In this document: in pieces, positions 7,439-14,944 of the stretch
Layout: each line of letters opens with the position of its first letter
Numbering within the stretch: position 1 is the stretch's first letter
Assembly (NCBI GenBank): GCA_035526665.1
Contig: DATLBY010000314.1
Coordinates: 1-24,626 of the forward strand
Length of the DNA stretch: 24,626 nucleotides
Reading direction: 5' to 3'
Source: DATLBY01 sp035526665
GTDB taxonomy: Bacteria > Acidobacteriota > Terriglobia > Bryobacterales > Bryobacteraceae
Notes under the pieces: generated by a model
What the model was told of the DNA's origin: nothing
The model's database searches: none
What the model saw: only the letters and a program-made list of their open reading frames with translations
Position numbers and translations under genes: made by a program

Positions 7439-8188
7439 ATGAAGATCTCGGCCACCATCATCACCTACAACGAGGAGCGGAACATCGCACGCGCGATGGA
7501 GAGCCTCCGCTGCTGCGACGAGATCATTGTGGTGGACAGCGGATCTTCGGACCGGACATCCGAAATCGCCGGTAATCTTGGTGCGAAGGTGATTGAAAGT
7601 CCTTGGGGGGGCTACGCACGGCAGAAGAATTTCGCAGCCGAGCAGGCCTCACATGATTGGATTCTGTCACTGGACGCGGATGAAGCGCTCAGTGAGGCGC
7701 TCGAAGGCGAGATCTGGCAGATCAAAAAAAACGGCCCAAAATATGACGCGTACACCATGCCACGCCTGGCTCAGTATTTGGGAAAATGGATTTTGCACTC
7801 TGGCTGGTATCCGGACAGGAAGATCCGTTTTTACCACCGGGGGAAGGCGCAATGGGTAGGCGAGTTCGTCCACGAGAGCCTGCATGTCCCGCACGGGCGC
7901 ATCGGGCACCTGCAATCAGATCTGCTGCATTTCACATGCAGCTCCTTGTCAGAGCATCTGAAGACGATGGACCGGTATACCACTTTAGCTGCTGAGCAAT
8001 TTGTCTCGCAGGGAAAAAAGGTGGGCATGTCTCACCTTCTGCTAGACCCTTTCTGGACGTTCTGGCGGACTTATATTTTCCAGTGCGGATTCCTGGATGG
8101 AGTGGAAGGCTTGACCATCGCACAAATGGCGGCCCTGTATAACTTTCTGAAATATGCCAAAGCTCGCAACATGAGCTCACAGAGGTGA
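7439..8188 (+). CDS. Family 2 glycosyltransferase, WaaE/LgtF-like
   Basis: 249 residues. The start KISATIITYNEERNIARAMESL and VVDSGSSDRT are the GT2 nucleotide-binding fold. The DxD metal site is LDADE (Asp79, Asp81). The block GWYPDRKIRFYHRGKAQWVG followed by VHE is characteristic of the WaaE/LgtF group, which adds a sugar to the lipopolysaccharide inner core at the cytoplasmic face. Acceptor and sugar are inferred only. I prefer ATG 7439; a GTG at 7424 overlapping the protease stop (GTGA) would add five residues and give translational coupling. Neither has an SD. The stop overlaps the next gene's start region. Confidence 0.88.
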   Translation: MKISATIITYNEERNIARAMESLRCCDEIIVVDSGSSDRTSEIAGNLGAKVIESPWGGYARQKNFAAEQASHDWILSLDADEALSEALEGEIWQIKKNGPKYDAYTMPRLAQYLGKWILHSGWYPDRKIRFYHRGKAQWVGEFVHESLHVPHGRIGHLQSDLLHFTCSSLSEHLKTMDRYTTLAAEQFVSQGKKVGMSHLLLDPFWTFWRTYIFQCGFLDGVEGLTIAQMAALYNFLKYAKARNMSSQR

Positions 8189-8190
8189 TC

Positions 8191-9063
8191 ATGCGGGTAC
8201 TCCATGTAGATTCAGGAAAATCGATGCGCGGCGGCCAATGGCAGGTGCTGTATCTGATGCAGGAGCAGGGCACCCAAGCAAGGCTGCTCTGTCCTGAAAA
8301 CGGACCTTTGATGGAAGCCGCGCGCGAGCGTGGAATGGACGTCCAGGCGTTGAACGTCACTTCCCTGGCTCGCTCCACCCGTAAGGCGGACATCACGCAT
8401 GTGCACGACGCCCGCGCCCACACCTGGGCCGCCTCCATGCCCTCGACGCCGATGGTAGTTTCGCGACGGGTCGCTTTCCCGATCGGTCAATCGTTTCTTT
8501 CCCGCTGGAAGTATGCCCGCGCAGCGCATTACATTGCGGTTTCCGAGTACGTCAAGCAAACATTGATCCAGGGTGAGATCGATGCGGCTCGAATCTCCGT
8601 CGTGCATGACGGTGTTAACACCCCGGATCCGGTAACCGGCGGCACCGAGGTAGTTGCCCTCGACACTGGTGATCCAATGAAAGGCTCGGCGCTGCTGCGG
8701 GAGGCAGCGTCGCTCGCGGGGGTGGACATCCTCTTCACCAAAAATTTGCAGATGGACCTGCCACGCGCAGCCATCTTTGTCTACATCACTCATTCCGAGG
8801 GGCTCGGCTCTGCCGCGCTGATGGCAATGGCCGCGGGAGTTCCGGTGGTGGCAAGCCGCGTCGGTGGTCTTCCAGAGATCGTAAAACATGGCGAGACCGG
8901 GCTCCTAACCGAAAACGACCCGCATTCGATAGCGGCGGCAATCCAGCAGGCGCTCGAGGGCCGCTCCTCTATGTGCTGCCGCGCCCGGGAACATGCCACG
9001 CTTTTTTCCACGGCGGCAATGGCTGCAGGCACCCGCCGCGTCTATGAGCGAGTCCTCGCGTGA
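8191..9063 (+). CDS. Short family 4 glycosyltransferase
   Basis: 290 residues, short for GT4 enzymes (commonly 350-400). The N-terminal half begins RVLHVDSGKSMRGGQWQVL with a Gly-rich loop. The C-terminal half keeps SEGLGSAALMAMAAGVPVVA and GGLPEIVKHGETGLL, the nucleotide-sugar site. The EX7E motif is incomplete: the first Glu is present but the second position is Met (LMAMA instead of LEAMA). The linker and the second Rossmann domain look shortened. ATG 8191 is five bases after AGAGG; a GTG at 8185 is also in frame. The gene is coupled to the GT2 gene upstream and to the peptidase gene downstream (GTGA at 9060-9063). A lipopolysaccharide-core role is inferred from the neighbour. Confidence 0.85.
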   Translation: MRVLHVDSGKSMRGGQWQVLYLMQEQGTQARLLCPENGPLMEAARERGMDVQALNVTSLARSTRKADITHVHDARAHTWAASMPSTPMVVSRRVAFPIGQSFLSRWKYARAAHYIAVSEYVKQTLIQGEIDAARISVVHDGVNTPDPVTGGTEVVALDTGDPMKGSALLREAASLAGVDILFTKNLQMDLPRAAIFVYITHSEGLGSAALMAMAAGVPVVASRVGGLPEIVKHGETGLLTENDPHSIAAAIQQALEGRSSMCCRAREHATLFSTAAMAAGTRRVYERVLA

Positions 9064-9848
9064 CGGAGGCTGTATTCGCCGGTACTTTTGGCTTGCTGAT
9101 TGGAAGTTTCCTCAATGTCTGCATCTACCGGTTGCCGCGGGATCTCTCGGTGGTGTCCCCACGATCCTTCTGCCCTGGTTGCGAACGGCAGATTGCCGCT
9201 ACAGACAATGTGCCGGTCTTTAGCTGGCTTCTGCTGCGCGGCCGCTGCCGGTATTGCCGGACGCGCATTTCCGCCAGATACCCGGCGGTCGAATTACTAA
9301 CGGCCCTGCTGTTTTTTTTTGCAATTCAGCGATTTGGCCCGACGCCGCTGGGATGGAAGATGTGTGTCTTCGCCGCGATTCAGGTCGCCCTGGTTTTCAC
9401 GGACTTTGAAGAGCGCATCCTGCCTGATGAGTTTACGTTGGGCGGCACAGTTGTGGGCATCGTGCTCGCCCTGTGGGTGTTTCTGCCCGAATCGCTGGCG
9501 CATTTGCTGCTGCCCAGCACCTGGCAGCCTCAGGTTCTCTCGGTGGCGGAAGCGGTGCTGGGAGCGCTCGCGCCAAGTCTCACCTTGTGGGCCGCGGGCG
9601 CCCTGTATCACGCCGTTCGCAAGCGGGAGGGACTCGGACTCGGAGATGTCAAAATGGTTGCAGCCATCGGCGCCTTCCTGGGTCTGTCCGGGGCGTTGCT
9701 GACGTTGATTGCCGGGTCCCTTCTGGGAAGCGTTATAGGAATCGTTTTTATTGCCATCACCAGGAAGGACTCCGCGACGTATGAGCTGCCGTTTGGAAGC
9801 TTTCTTGGATTTGCGGCGCTCCTGGTGGCGTTCTCCGGTCGATTTTGA
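9060..9848 (+). CDS. Prepilin peptidase, PilD/GspO type
   Basis: 262 residues, full length. The N-terminal domain has the two CxxC pairs (Cys38/Cys41, Cys63/Cys66) of the bifunctional peptidase/N-methyltransferase, and the family start GLLIGSFLNVCIYRLP. The two catalytic Asp are in FTDFEERILPDE (Asp115) and GLGDVKM (Asp196). It cleaves the leader of type IV pilins or type II secretion pseudopilins on the cytoplasmic side and methylates the new N-terminus. It has about eight membrane helices. The GTG start at 9060 overlaps the glycosyltransferase stop by four bases. No pilin gene is in the window, so its substrates lie elsewhere. Confidence 0.94.
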   Translation: MTEAVFAGTFGLLIGSFLNVCIYRLPRDLSVVSPRSFCPGCERQIAATDNVPVFSWLLLRGRCRYCRTRISARYPAVELLTALLFFFAIQRFGPTPLGWKMCVFAAIQVALVFTDFEERILPDEFTLGGTVVGIVLALWVFLPESLAHLLLPSTWQPQVLSVAEAVLGALAPSLTLWAAGALYHAVRKREGLGLGDVKMVAAIGAFLGLSGALLTLIAGSLLGSVIGIVFIAITRKDSATYELPFGSFLGFAALLVAFSGRF

Positions 9849-9928
9849 GCGGCTCCCGACAACTGTAAAGTACTCTTTGAAACTGGCACCGGCGGCGTTA
9901 CGCGTTGTACTATAGGGGAGTTACGTCC

Positions 9929-10762
9929 ATGAAGGCACTGTACGACTCGCTGAAACCAGGGGAAGGGGATTGGCTTCTGGCTCAATCGATCGACCCCGAA
10001 CGGTTGCCTGTTCACATTGCCATCATCATGGACGGCAACGGCCGCTGGGCCAATCGCCGCAACATGCCGCGAGTCGCCGGCCACAAGGCCGGTATCGATC
10101 CGGTTCGGACCACGGTAGAAACCTGCGCGCGCCTCGGAATCAAAGCTCTCACGCTATATGCCTTCTCCGTGGAAAATTGGAAGCGGCCGCGGCACGAAGT
10201 AGAGACGCTCTGGCGATTGCTCCGCTTCTACTTACGGCGCGAGCTTCCAGAGCTGATGGAAAACAATATCCGGCTCAACGCGATCGGCCGCATCGGAGCT
10301 TTACCTGGTCAGGTACGCGCGGAGCTGCAGGCAGTAGCCGGGGCTACATCGCGAAACACGGGCCTGCAGGTGAATCTTGCCATCAACTATGGCGGGCGCG
10401 CCGAGTTGGTGGATGCGGTCAATGCGTTGATTGAAGAGGCTCGCCAGGCCGATACCATGGGCTCTCTCCAGGTAGATGAACGTTCTATCTCCTCCCGTCT
10501 GTACACTGCCGGCGTGCCTGATCCGGACCTGCTGATTCGCACATCCGGTGAGATGCGCCTCAGCAACTTTCTGCTTTGGCAGATCGCTTATTCCGAGCTG
10601 TATGTGACGGAAACGCTGTGGCCCGACTTTAAGCGATCCGATCTGCTGCAGGCTGTACTCGATTATCAAAAACGCGACCGGCGATTCGGCGGCGTGAAAT
10701 CCCAAGATAAGTCGGCCCCTGTCGATGAAATAGCTGAACCTGTCGGCGTTCCTGCTCGATGA
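9929..10762 (+). CDS. uppS: Isoprenyl transferase (undecaprenyl diphosphate synthase)
   Basis: 277 residues, typical of cis-prenyltransferases. The catalytic block is HIAIIMDGNGRWANRR (Asp35), followed by GHKAGIDPVR, LTLYAFSVENWKRP, INYGGRAELVDAV and DLLIRTSGEMRLSNFLLWQ. It condenses isopentenyl diphosphate units to make the C55 lipid carrier for peptidoglycan and O-antigen. ATG 9929 has GGGGAG eight bases upstream (9915-9920); an in-frame ATG at 9905 would add eight unusual residues. The stop overlaps the cdsA start (ATGA, 10759-10762), a common bacterial arrangement. About 30 C-terminal residues after RFGGV are variable tail. Confidence 0.96.
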   Translation: MKALYDSLKPGEGDWLLAQSIDPERLPVHIAIIMDGNGRWANRRNMPRVAGHKAGIDPVRTTVETCARLGIKALTLYAFSVENWKRPRHEVETLWRLLRFYLRRELPELMENNIRLNAIGRIGALPGQVRAELQAVAGATSRNTGLQVNLAINYGGRAELVDAVNALIEEARQADTMGSLQVDERSISSRLYTAGVPDPDLLIRTSGEMRLSNFLLWQIAYSELYVTETLWPDFKRSDLLQAVLDYQKRDRRFGGVKSQDKSAPVDEIAEPVGVPAR

Positions 10763-11517
10763 AGCGCGTTCTTACCGCGCTTGTCCTTGTGCCATTTGCT
10801 CTGCTGGCGATCTACTGGGCTCCGCAGCCGGTGTTCGTCGCCATTGCGATTACTATCGCTCTACTGTGCTATCGGGAATTTGCCGGGCTAACGGTTGCCC
10901 ACGGTTATGAAAGCCCCGGACCCCTTGGTTATGCTGCCGGGCTCGCGATGTTCTTCTTCCCCAGTGAGATTCGGGTAGTGGCGCTGCTGCTTCTGGCGGG
11001 CGCGATGGCGGTTCGAACTCTCGCAAGTTTCCTTCCTACGGCGGCCTGCAGCGTTCTGGGCGTAATCTACATATTTGGTGCATGGCGCTGCGCGGTAGAT
11101 CTGAGAGCCATCAGCCCGCACTGGATTCTCTTCGCGCTAGCCATTAACTGGGTGGGCGATGTGGCCGCCTTCTATGTCGGCAAAGCCATTGGGCGGCACC
11201 GCTTGGCGCCGCGCGTGAGCCCCGCGAAATCGTGGGAAGGCGCCGCCGCCTCGCTTCTGGCCGCTGTCGCCTTCGGGCTTGTGTTCCGGCGTCTCGCCTC
11301 GATTGCGATTCCTGTGCTGCCGATGCTCGCGCTGTCAGTGGTCGCAAATATCGCGGGCCAGCTGGGCGATTTAGCTGAGTCGGCCATGAAGCGCGGAGCA
11401 GGCGTGAAAGACAGCGGCGCCTTCCTGCCGGGTCACGGAGGCTGGCTGGACCGGCTCGATAGCAGTCTCTTCACACTCCCGGCAATTTCCGGACTGCTTC
11501 CTTACCTGATCCGGTAA
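10759..11517 (+). CDS. cdsA: Phosphatidate cytidylyltransferase
   Basis: 252 residues with about seven membrane helices. The CDP-alcohol synthase signature is complete near the C-terminus: SAMKRGAGVKDSGAFLPGHG then GWLDRLDS, with the KR, KD, HGG and DR-D positions all in place. The segment RVSPAKSWEGAA is the second conserved block. It makes CDP-diacylglycerol from phosphatidate and CTP for phospholipid synthesis. It is coupled to uppS by a four-base overlap and converges on the PhzF-family gene with only four bases between stop codons, leaving no room for its own terminator. Confidence 0.95.
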   Translation: MKRVLTALVLVPFALLAIYWAPQPVFVAIAITIALLCYREFAGLTVAHGYESPGPLGYAAGLAMFFFPSEIRVVALLLLAGAMAVRTLASFLPTAACSVLGVIYIFGAWRCAVDLRAISPHWILFALAINWVGDVAAFYVGKAIGRHRLAPRVSPAKSWEGAAASLLAAVAFGLVFRRLASIAIPVLPMLALSVVANIAGQLGDLAESAMKRGAGVKDSGAFLPGHGGWLDRLDSSLFTLPAISGLLPYLIR

Positions 11518-11521
11518 TTAG

Positions 11522-12301
11522 TTATAGATGAATGGTTCCGGTAGAGTACAAAACAGCGCGGCCGGACATGGTGACGCGGTCACCCAGATCGTCGCAATAC
11601 AACTCGCCGCCCCGTTCGGACACTTGTTGAGCGATTAGTTGCTGTTTGCCTAAACAATCGGACCAGTACGGAATGAGCGTGCAATGCGCGGAGCCGGTGA
11701 CCGGATCTTCCGGTACCCCGACCTGGGGCGCGAAGAACCTGGACACGAAATCACAGTCCTCACCGGGGCCGGTGGCGATCACGGCGTATTTATCCAGTTC
11801 GGCCAGCAGCTTCATGTCGGGCTCGAGCGCTATGACTTCCTGGGCCGACTCGAAGACCGCCATATAAACTTTGGCTGCCCAAACCTCTTGCGGGGAAGCG
11901 CCGAGCGCATCTGCGAGCGTAGGGGGGGCGATACAAGGCGCCGGCGGCCGGGAAGGGAAATCCAGCGTATACAGATCGTTGTTCCGCCTCACCTCCAGTT
12001 CGCCGCTTTTTGTGTCGAAAACCACTTGGTTGCGCGCCGGATCGATTTGCGTCATCAGCACGAATGCCGACGCCAGCGTTGCATGGCCGCAGAGATCCAC
12101 TTCGGCTTTTGGCGTGAACCAGCGCAGCTGAAACCGGTCGCCGTCCGGAACGAGAAAGGCCGTCTCGGAGAGATTGTTCTCGGCCGCGATCGACTGCATA
12201 AGCTCTTCATCCAGCCAGCTTTCGAGGGGGCACACGGCGGCGGGATTGCCGTGAAAGAGCTTGCTGGTAAAGGCATCCACCTGATACAGCGGAAGTTTCA
12301 T
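11522..12301 (-). CDS. PhzF-family isomerase-like protein
   Basis: 259 residues. The family start is YQVDAFTSKLFHGNPAAVCPL, with the catalytic Glu in NNLSETAFLV, the Cys-Gly-His block DLCGHATLASAF, and the C-terminal EDPVTGSAHCTL. These two halves form the twofold diaminopimelate-epimerase-like fold. PhzF itself isomerises a phenazine precursor, but most family members lie outside phenazine clusters, as here, and their substrates are unknown. ATG 12301 (MKLPLYQVD) matches the usual start; an ATG at 12307 is two codons upstream. It lies 27 bases after the small gene at 12601-12329 and probably shares its promoter. Confidence 0.9.
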   Translation of the reverse strand: MKLPLYQVDAFTSKLFHGNPAAVCPLESWLDEELMQSIAAENNLSETAFLVPDGDRFQLRWFTPKAEVDLCGHATLASAFVLMTQIDPARNQVVFDTKSGELEVRRNNDLYTLDFPSRPPAPCIAPPTLADALGASPQEVWAAKVYMAVFESAQEVIALEPDMKLLAELDKYAVIATGPGEDCDFVSRFFAPQVGVPEDPVTGSAHCTLIPYWSDCLGKQQLIAQQVSERGGELYCDDLGDRVTMSGRAVLYSTGTIHL

Positions 12302-12328
12302 GGGCATTTTTTCGGGGGACCGATCAGG

Positions 12329-12601
12329 CTATTGCAGGCGAGCGCGGCTCTTCTCACTGTGAACCAGTTCATCGAAGATCGCTAGAACCTGTTTGCGATA
12401 GGTGTACACACGCTTCAAATTGTCGCGGAAGGCCGTTTCGTAACGAGGAGCTTTCATCCACTTTTGAATCAGTGGTTTAGGTATGTCGATGTCGCGCCGC
12501 AGAGCATCCACGGAGTGGCCGCGGAGGAACAGGCCATAAAACATAGCGGCTTCCCGTTGCGACGCCAGCGGATCGAAGTCGTCTCTGCCCCAAATTTGCA
12601 T
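12329..12601 (-). CDS. Small protein with possible helix-turn-helix
   Basis: 90 residues from ATG 12601 (or 93 from a GTG at 12610). It is basic and helical. Residues ~28-50 (LRGHSVDALRRDIDIPKPLI then QKW) look like a homeodomain-type helix-turn-helix, a common DNA-binding shape. I do not recognise a named family. It has a near-consensus promoter (12631-12659), a putative start of transcription near 12624, and is followed by the PhzF-family gene in the same direction. It may be a regulator of that pair, but this is inference. Confidence 0.65.
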   Translation of the reverse strand: MQIWGRDDFDPLASQREAAMFYGLFLRGHSVDALRRDIDIPKPLIQKWMKAPRYETAFRDNLKRVYTYRKQVLAIFDELVHSEKSRARLQ

Positions 12602-12630
12602 GTTTCTCACAACACCGCACCAAAACTAGA

Positions 12631-12659
12631 AGTATAATCACCGCCGCGAGTTGTGGCAA
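12631..12659 (-). promoter_or_regulatory. Sigma-70-type promoter for the small helical gene
   Basis: On the minus strand, -35 TTGCCA (12659-12654, one mismatch), a 17-base spacer, and -10 TATACT (12636-12631, one mismatch). Transcription would start near 12624, 14-23 bases before the two possible start codons. It begins right after the terminator of the UDP-glucose dehydrogenase gene. Confidence 0.68.
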
Positions 12660-12661
12660 GT

Positions 12662-12696
12662 AAAAATGTGCCGGGCCTCGGAACCGCCTGGCCCGG
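12662..12696 (-). terminator. Intrinsic terminator of the UDP-glucose dehydrogenase gene
   Basis: Read on the minus strand, CCGGGCC (12696-12690) and GGCCCGG (12677-12671) form a perfect seven-base G+C stem with a 12-base loop. Four bases later comes a run of five T (12666-12662). It starts 18 bases after the stop codon at 12715. Confidence 0.65.
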
Positions 12697-12714
12697 TCAT
12701 CAGGACTCGCAGGT

Positions 12715-14079
12715 TTAGCTCCCCATGCCCAGGTATCGGAATCCTGCCTGCTCCACCTTTTCCCGATCCAGGCAGTTGCGGCCATCGACAATCAGCCGGA
12801 CACGCATTCTCGACGCGAGGTCGTTCCAACATAGCGACTGATATTGCGGCCACTCGGTCACCAGAATCAGTGCATGGGCATCGGCTGCCACGTCTTCCGC
12901 CGCATTGCAGAATTGGATACCCGACCCGCCGTACTCGCGCCGCGCCCGGTCGAGAGCCACCGGATCGTGAGCTCGCACTTTGGCTCCGCGCTCAATCAGG
13001 CGAGCCGCGATATCGAGCGCCGGAGCATCCCGCAAATCGTCGGTATTCGGCTTGAATGCCAGACCTAGAAGACCGATAGTCTTGCCCTTCAGGATCTTGA
13101 GCTCCCGAAGCAGCTTTTCAATCACCCATTGGCGTTGCCCGTAGTTGACGTCGCGTGCCGATTGCACCAGGCGCATCTCAATGCCATACTCGCGGGCCGT
13201 TGTAACCAGCGCAGCGGTGTCCTTCCCGAAACACGACCCGCCCCATCCCAGCCCAGCCTGCAGAAAGCGATGGCCAATCCGGCTGTCCAATCCCATGCCC
13301 CGCACCACCTGGGAAATATCGGCGCCCACCCGCTCACTGAGTTGGGCCAATTCGTTGGCGTAGCTGATTTTCATTGCCAGGAAGGCATTGGCCGCATACT
13401 TGGTCATCTCGGAGGACGTGAGGTTCGCGGTCACGGCAGGCACGGCGCTGATCCCCTCGGGCCGCGGGAGAAAGTTCGGAGCGGGAAAGCTCTGCTCGAT
13501 CACCGGCTGATACAAGTCGTGCAGCACTCCCAGGGCTCTTGCGTCATCCGAGCCAAGAACCACCCGATCCGGGTACAGCGTGTCATGAATGGCGGAACCC
13601 TCACGAAGAAATTCCGGATTCGATGCCACCGCGAAGTTATCCTTGGGCGGGCAGCCATGGCTCTCCTGGTAGGAATCGCGGACGACCGTTTCCACCCAGT
13701 GCGCGCAGCCAATGGGCACTGTGGACTTGTTCACAATCACCGTGAAGCGCTCGCCCAGGTACTTGCCTATCGTTTTCCCCGCGGCTCCCACATACTGGAG
13801 ATCCGGATTCCCATCGGCCAGGCTGGGCGTTCCAACCGCGATAAAAATGACCTCTGCATGGGGGAGGCCTTCGGCTGGTTCTGTCGTAAAGCGAATGCTG
13901 TGGCGCGCAAGGGAAAGCAGTTCGCCCAGGCCGGGTTCATGAATGGGGATGATTCCGCGCCGGAGTGCATTGATCTTGTTCTCATCCAGATCGTGACACG
14001 TGACTTCATGTCCGAGATAGGCAAGGCACACGCCAGTCGTAAGTCCGACATACCCGGTGCCGAGGATGCTGATATTCAT
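12715..14079 (-). CDS. UDP-glucose 6-dehydrogenase
   Basis: 454 residues. The NAD site is ILGTGYVGLTTG; the catalytic Cys283 is in GWGGSCFGKD; the active-site block NPEFLREGSAI and the C-terminal GLAFKPNTDDLRDAP are family hallmarks. It oxidises UDP-glucose twice to UDP-glucuronate, a precursor for capsule, exopolysaccharide or lipid A sugars. The order of motifs also fits the wider UDP-glucose/GDP-mannose dehydrogenase family, but GGSCFGKD with the D(V/L)D spacing favours UDP-glucose. ATG 14079 is decided by AAAGGAGGAG three bases upstream, the strongest SD in the window; eight more codons upstream are unlikely. The gene has its own terminator. Confidence 0.93.
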   Translation of the reverse strand: MNISILGTGYVGLTTGVCLAYLGHEVTCHDLDENKINALRRGIIPIHEPGLGELLSLARHSIRFTTEPAEGLPHAEVIFIAVGTPSLADGNPDLQYVGAAGKTIGKYLGERFTVIVNKSTVPIGCAHWVETVVRDSYQESHGCPPKDNFAVASNPEFLREGSAIHDTLYPDRVVLGSDDARALGVLHDLYQPVIEQSFPAPNFLPRPEGISAVPAVTANLTSSEMTKYAANAFLAMKISYANELAQLSERVGADISQVVRGMGLDSRIGHRFLQAGLGWGGSCFGKDTAALVTTAREYGIEMRLVQSARDVNYGQRQWVIEKLLRELKILKGKTIGLLGLAFKPNTDDLRDAPALDIAARLIERGAKVRAHDPVALDRARREYGGSGIQFCNAAEDVAADAHALILVTEWPQYQSLCWNDLASRMRVRLIVDGRNCLDREKVEQAGFRYLGMGS

Positions 14080-14184
14080 CGACTCCTCCTTTAATCTCGC
14101 CACGGAGCGATTTGGGCGCTGCGGCCACTTTAGCAGTATTATGGTTGCAGTTCAGACAGATTTCATTTGTTCGGGAGGTTTTCT

Positions 14185-14514
14185 GTGAAACGCGCTCTAT
14201 CCGTTGTAAGTGCCGCTTTTGGGTTCTCGATTGTAGTCATGGCGGCGAGTTCCAGTTGGACGGGAACCGTCGTCGATGTAATGTGCAAAAACAAGGATCT
14301 TGCGAACCATACGGCCAAATGCGCAGTCAGTTGCGCAAAAGGAGGCTATGGTTTGGTGCTTTCCGACGGTAAATTCGTGAAGTTCGACGAGACTGGAAAC
14401 GCCAAGGCTCTCGCGGCACTGAAGACTACCAGCAAGGAGAAGGACATCAAGGCCAAGGTCACCGGATCGCTGGATGAAGATGTCATCAAGGTGGAGACGA
14501 TAGAGTTTCAGTAG
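14185..14514 (+). CDS. Small exported four-cysteine protein
   Basis: 109 residues. A signal peptide of ~24 residues (KRALSVVSAAFGFSIVVMAA) precedes SSWTGTVVDVMCKNKD. Four short strands follow, with Cys in DVMCK, KCAVSC and nearby, then GYGLVLSDGKFVKFDETGN and a beta-rich tail ending VETIEFQ. The shape suggests a small OB-like barrel. Proteins of this pattern are frequent in Acidobacteriota genomes but have no assigned function that I know. Three Cys are seen in the mature part and could pair or hold metal. GTG 14185 has GGGAGG six bases upstream; TTG 14167 is less likely. Its 3' end overlaps the convergent gene by 29 bases. Confidence 0.8.
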   Translation: MKRALSVVSAAFGFSIVVMAASSSWTGTVVDVMCKNKDLANHTAKCAVSCAKGGYGLVLSDGKFVKFDETGNAKALAALKTTSKEKDIKAKVTGSLDEDVIKVETIEFQ

Positions 14515-14944
14515 CTCGTTTGCGAAGGCGCAGCCAGGCATGAAACAGCTCCGGATTCTCTAACCAGGTCAGCATCCACAACGCCATTTCGCCTTTTTCC
14601 GCCAGCCTGCGCGGGTCCCGCCTCACGGCCCAGCCGGCGTGTGTCCTGGCTTGAATCACTGCGTTCCTTGCCCGCCGGCAGGTAGTTGGGTCGCCGCTCC
14701 GGTACTCTCCCGCCAGCGCGAGCAAAGTTCGTTCCAGATGGTCGAAAGAATCCTGCCGGACGCCCTCGATCAAGGGAGCGAGGCGTGTGCCGCTCTCTCT
14801 CAGAATCCCGAGCAGATACTTCTCTGAAACCGGCGCCAGTTCCGCCCGCAACTGCTCCCACCGCGGCAGGTCAATGAGAGCGGGCTGCTCGCGGGCCAGC
14901 CATTCCGCTAATCGGGCTTTTTTAGAATCACTTCGCCTGGCCAC
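14486..14944 (-). CDS. Conserved-looking unknown protein after mltG
   Basis: 152 residues from GTG 14944, in a frame that overlaps the last 17 bases of mltG. It is helical, Leu/Arg/Trp-rich (LAEWLAREQPALIDLPRWEQ, MALWMLTWLENPELFHAWL) with no membrane segment or signal peptide. Base use by codon position looks like the neighbours. I recognise no family. It ends 29 bases inside the convergent small exported-protein gene. Position after ruvX and mltG suggests it belongs to the same transcript. Start uncertain because no SD is visible. Confidence 0.6.
   Translation of the reverse strand: MARRSDSKKARLAEWLAREQPALIDLPRWEQLRAELAPVSEKYLLGILRESGTRLAPLIEGVRQDSFDHLERTLLALAGEYRSGDPTTCRRARNAVIQARTHAGWAVRRDPRRLAEKGEMALWMLTWLENPELFHAWLRLRKRATETLSSPP

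Noticed and set aside
9877..9913. Promoter for uppS from TTGAAA (9877-9882) and TACTAT (9908-9913)
   Set aside because: The spacer would be 25 bases, far outside the usual 16-18.
11522..12301. Phenazine biosynthesis cluster
   Set aside because: Only a PhzF-family gene is present; no phzA-E or phzG genes are next to it, and the family is widespread outside phenazine producers.
11684..12385. Open frame of 233 codons opposite the PhzF-family gene
   Set aside because: Antisense to a clear family match; Arg/Gly-rich with no recognisable fold.
13129..14094. Long open frame (321 codons) on the plus strand opposite UDP-glucose dehydrogenase
   Set aside because: It lies wholly antisense to a well-matched gene, has no family motifs and its composition is that of a G+C-rich shadow frame.
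14508..14861. Open frame of 117 codons in the region downstream of mltG
   Set aside because: Overlaps the better frame at 14486-14944 and has a Gly/Arg-rich shadow composition.
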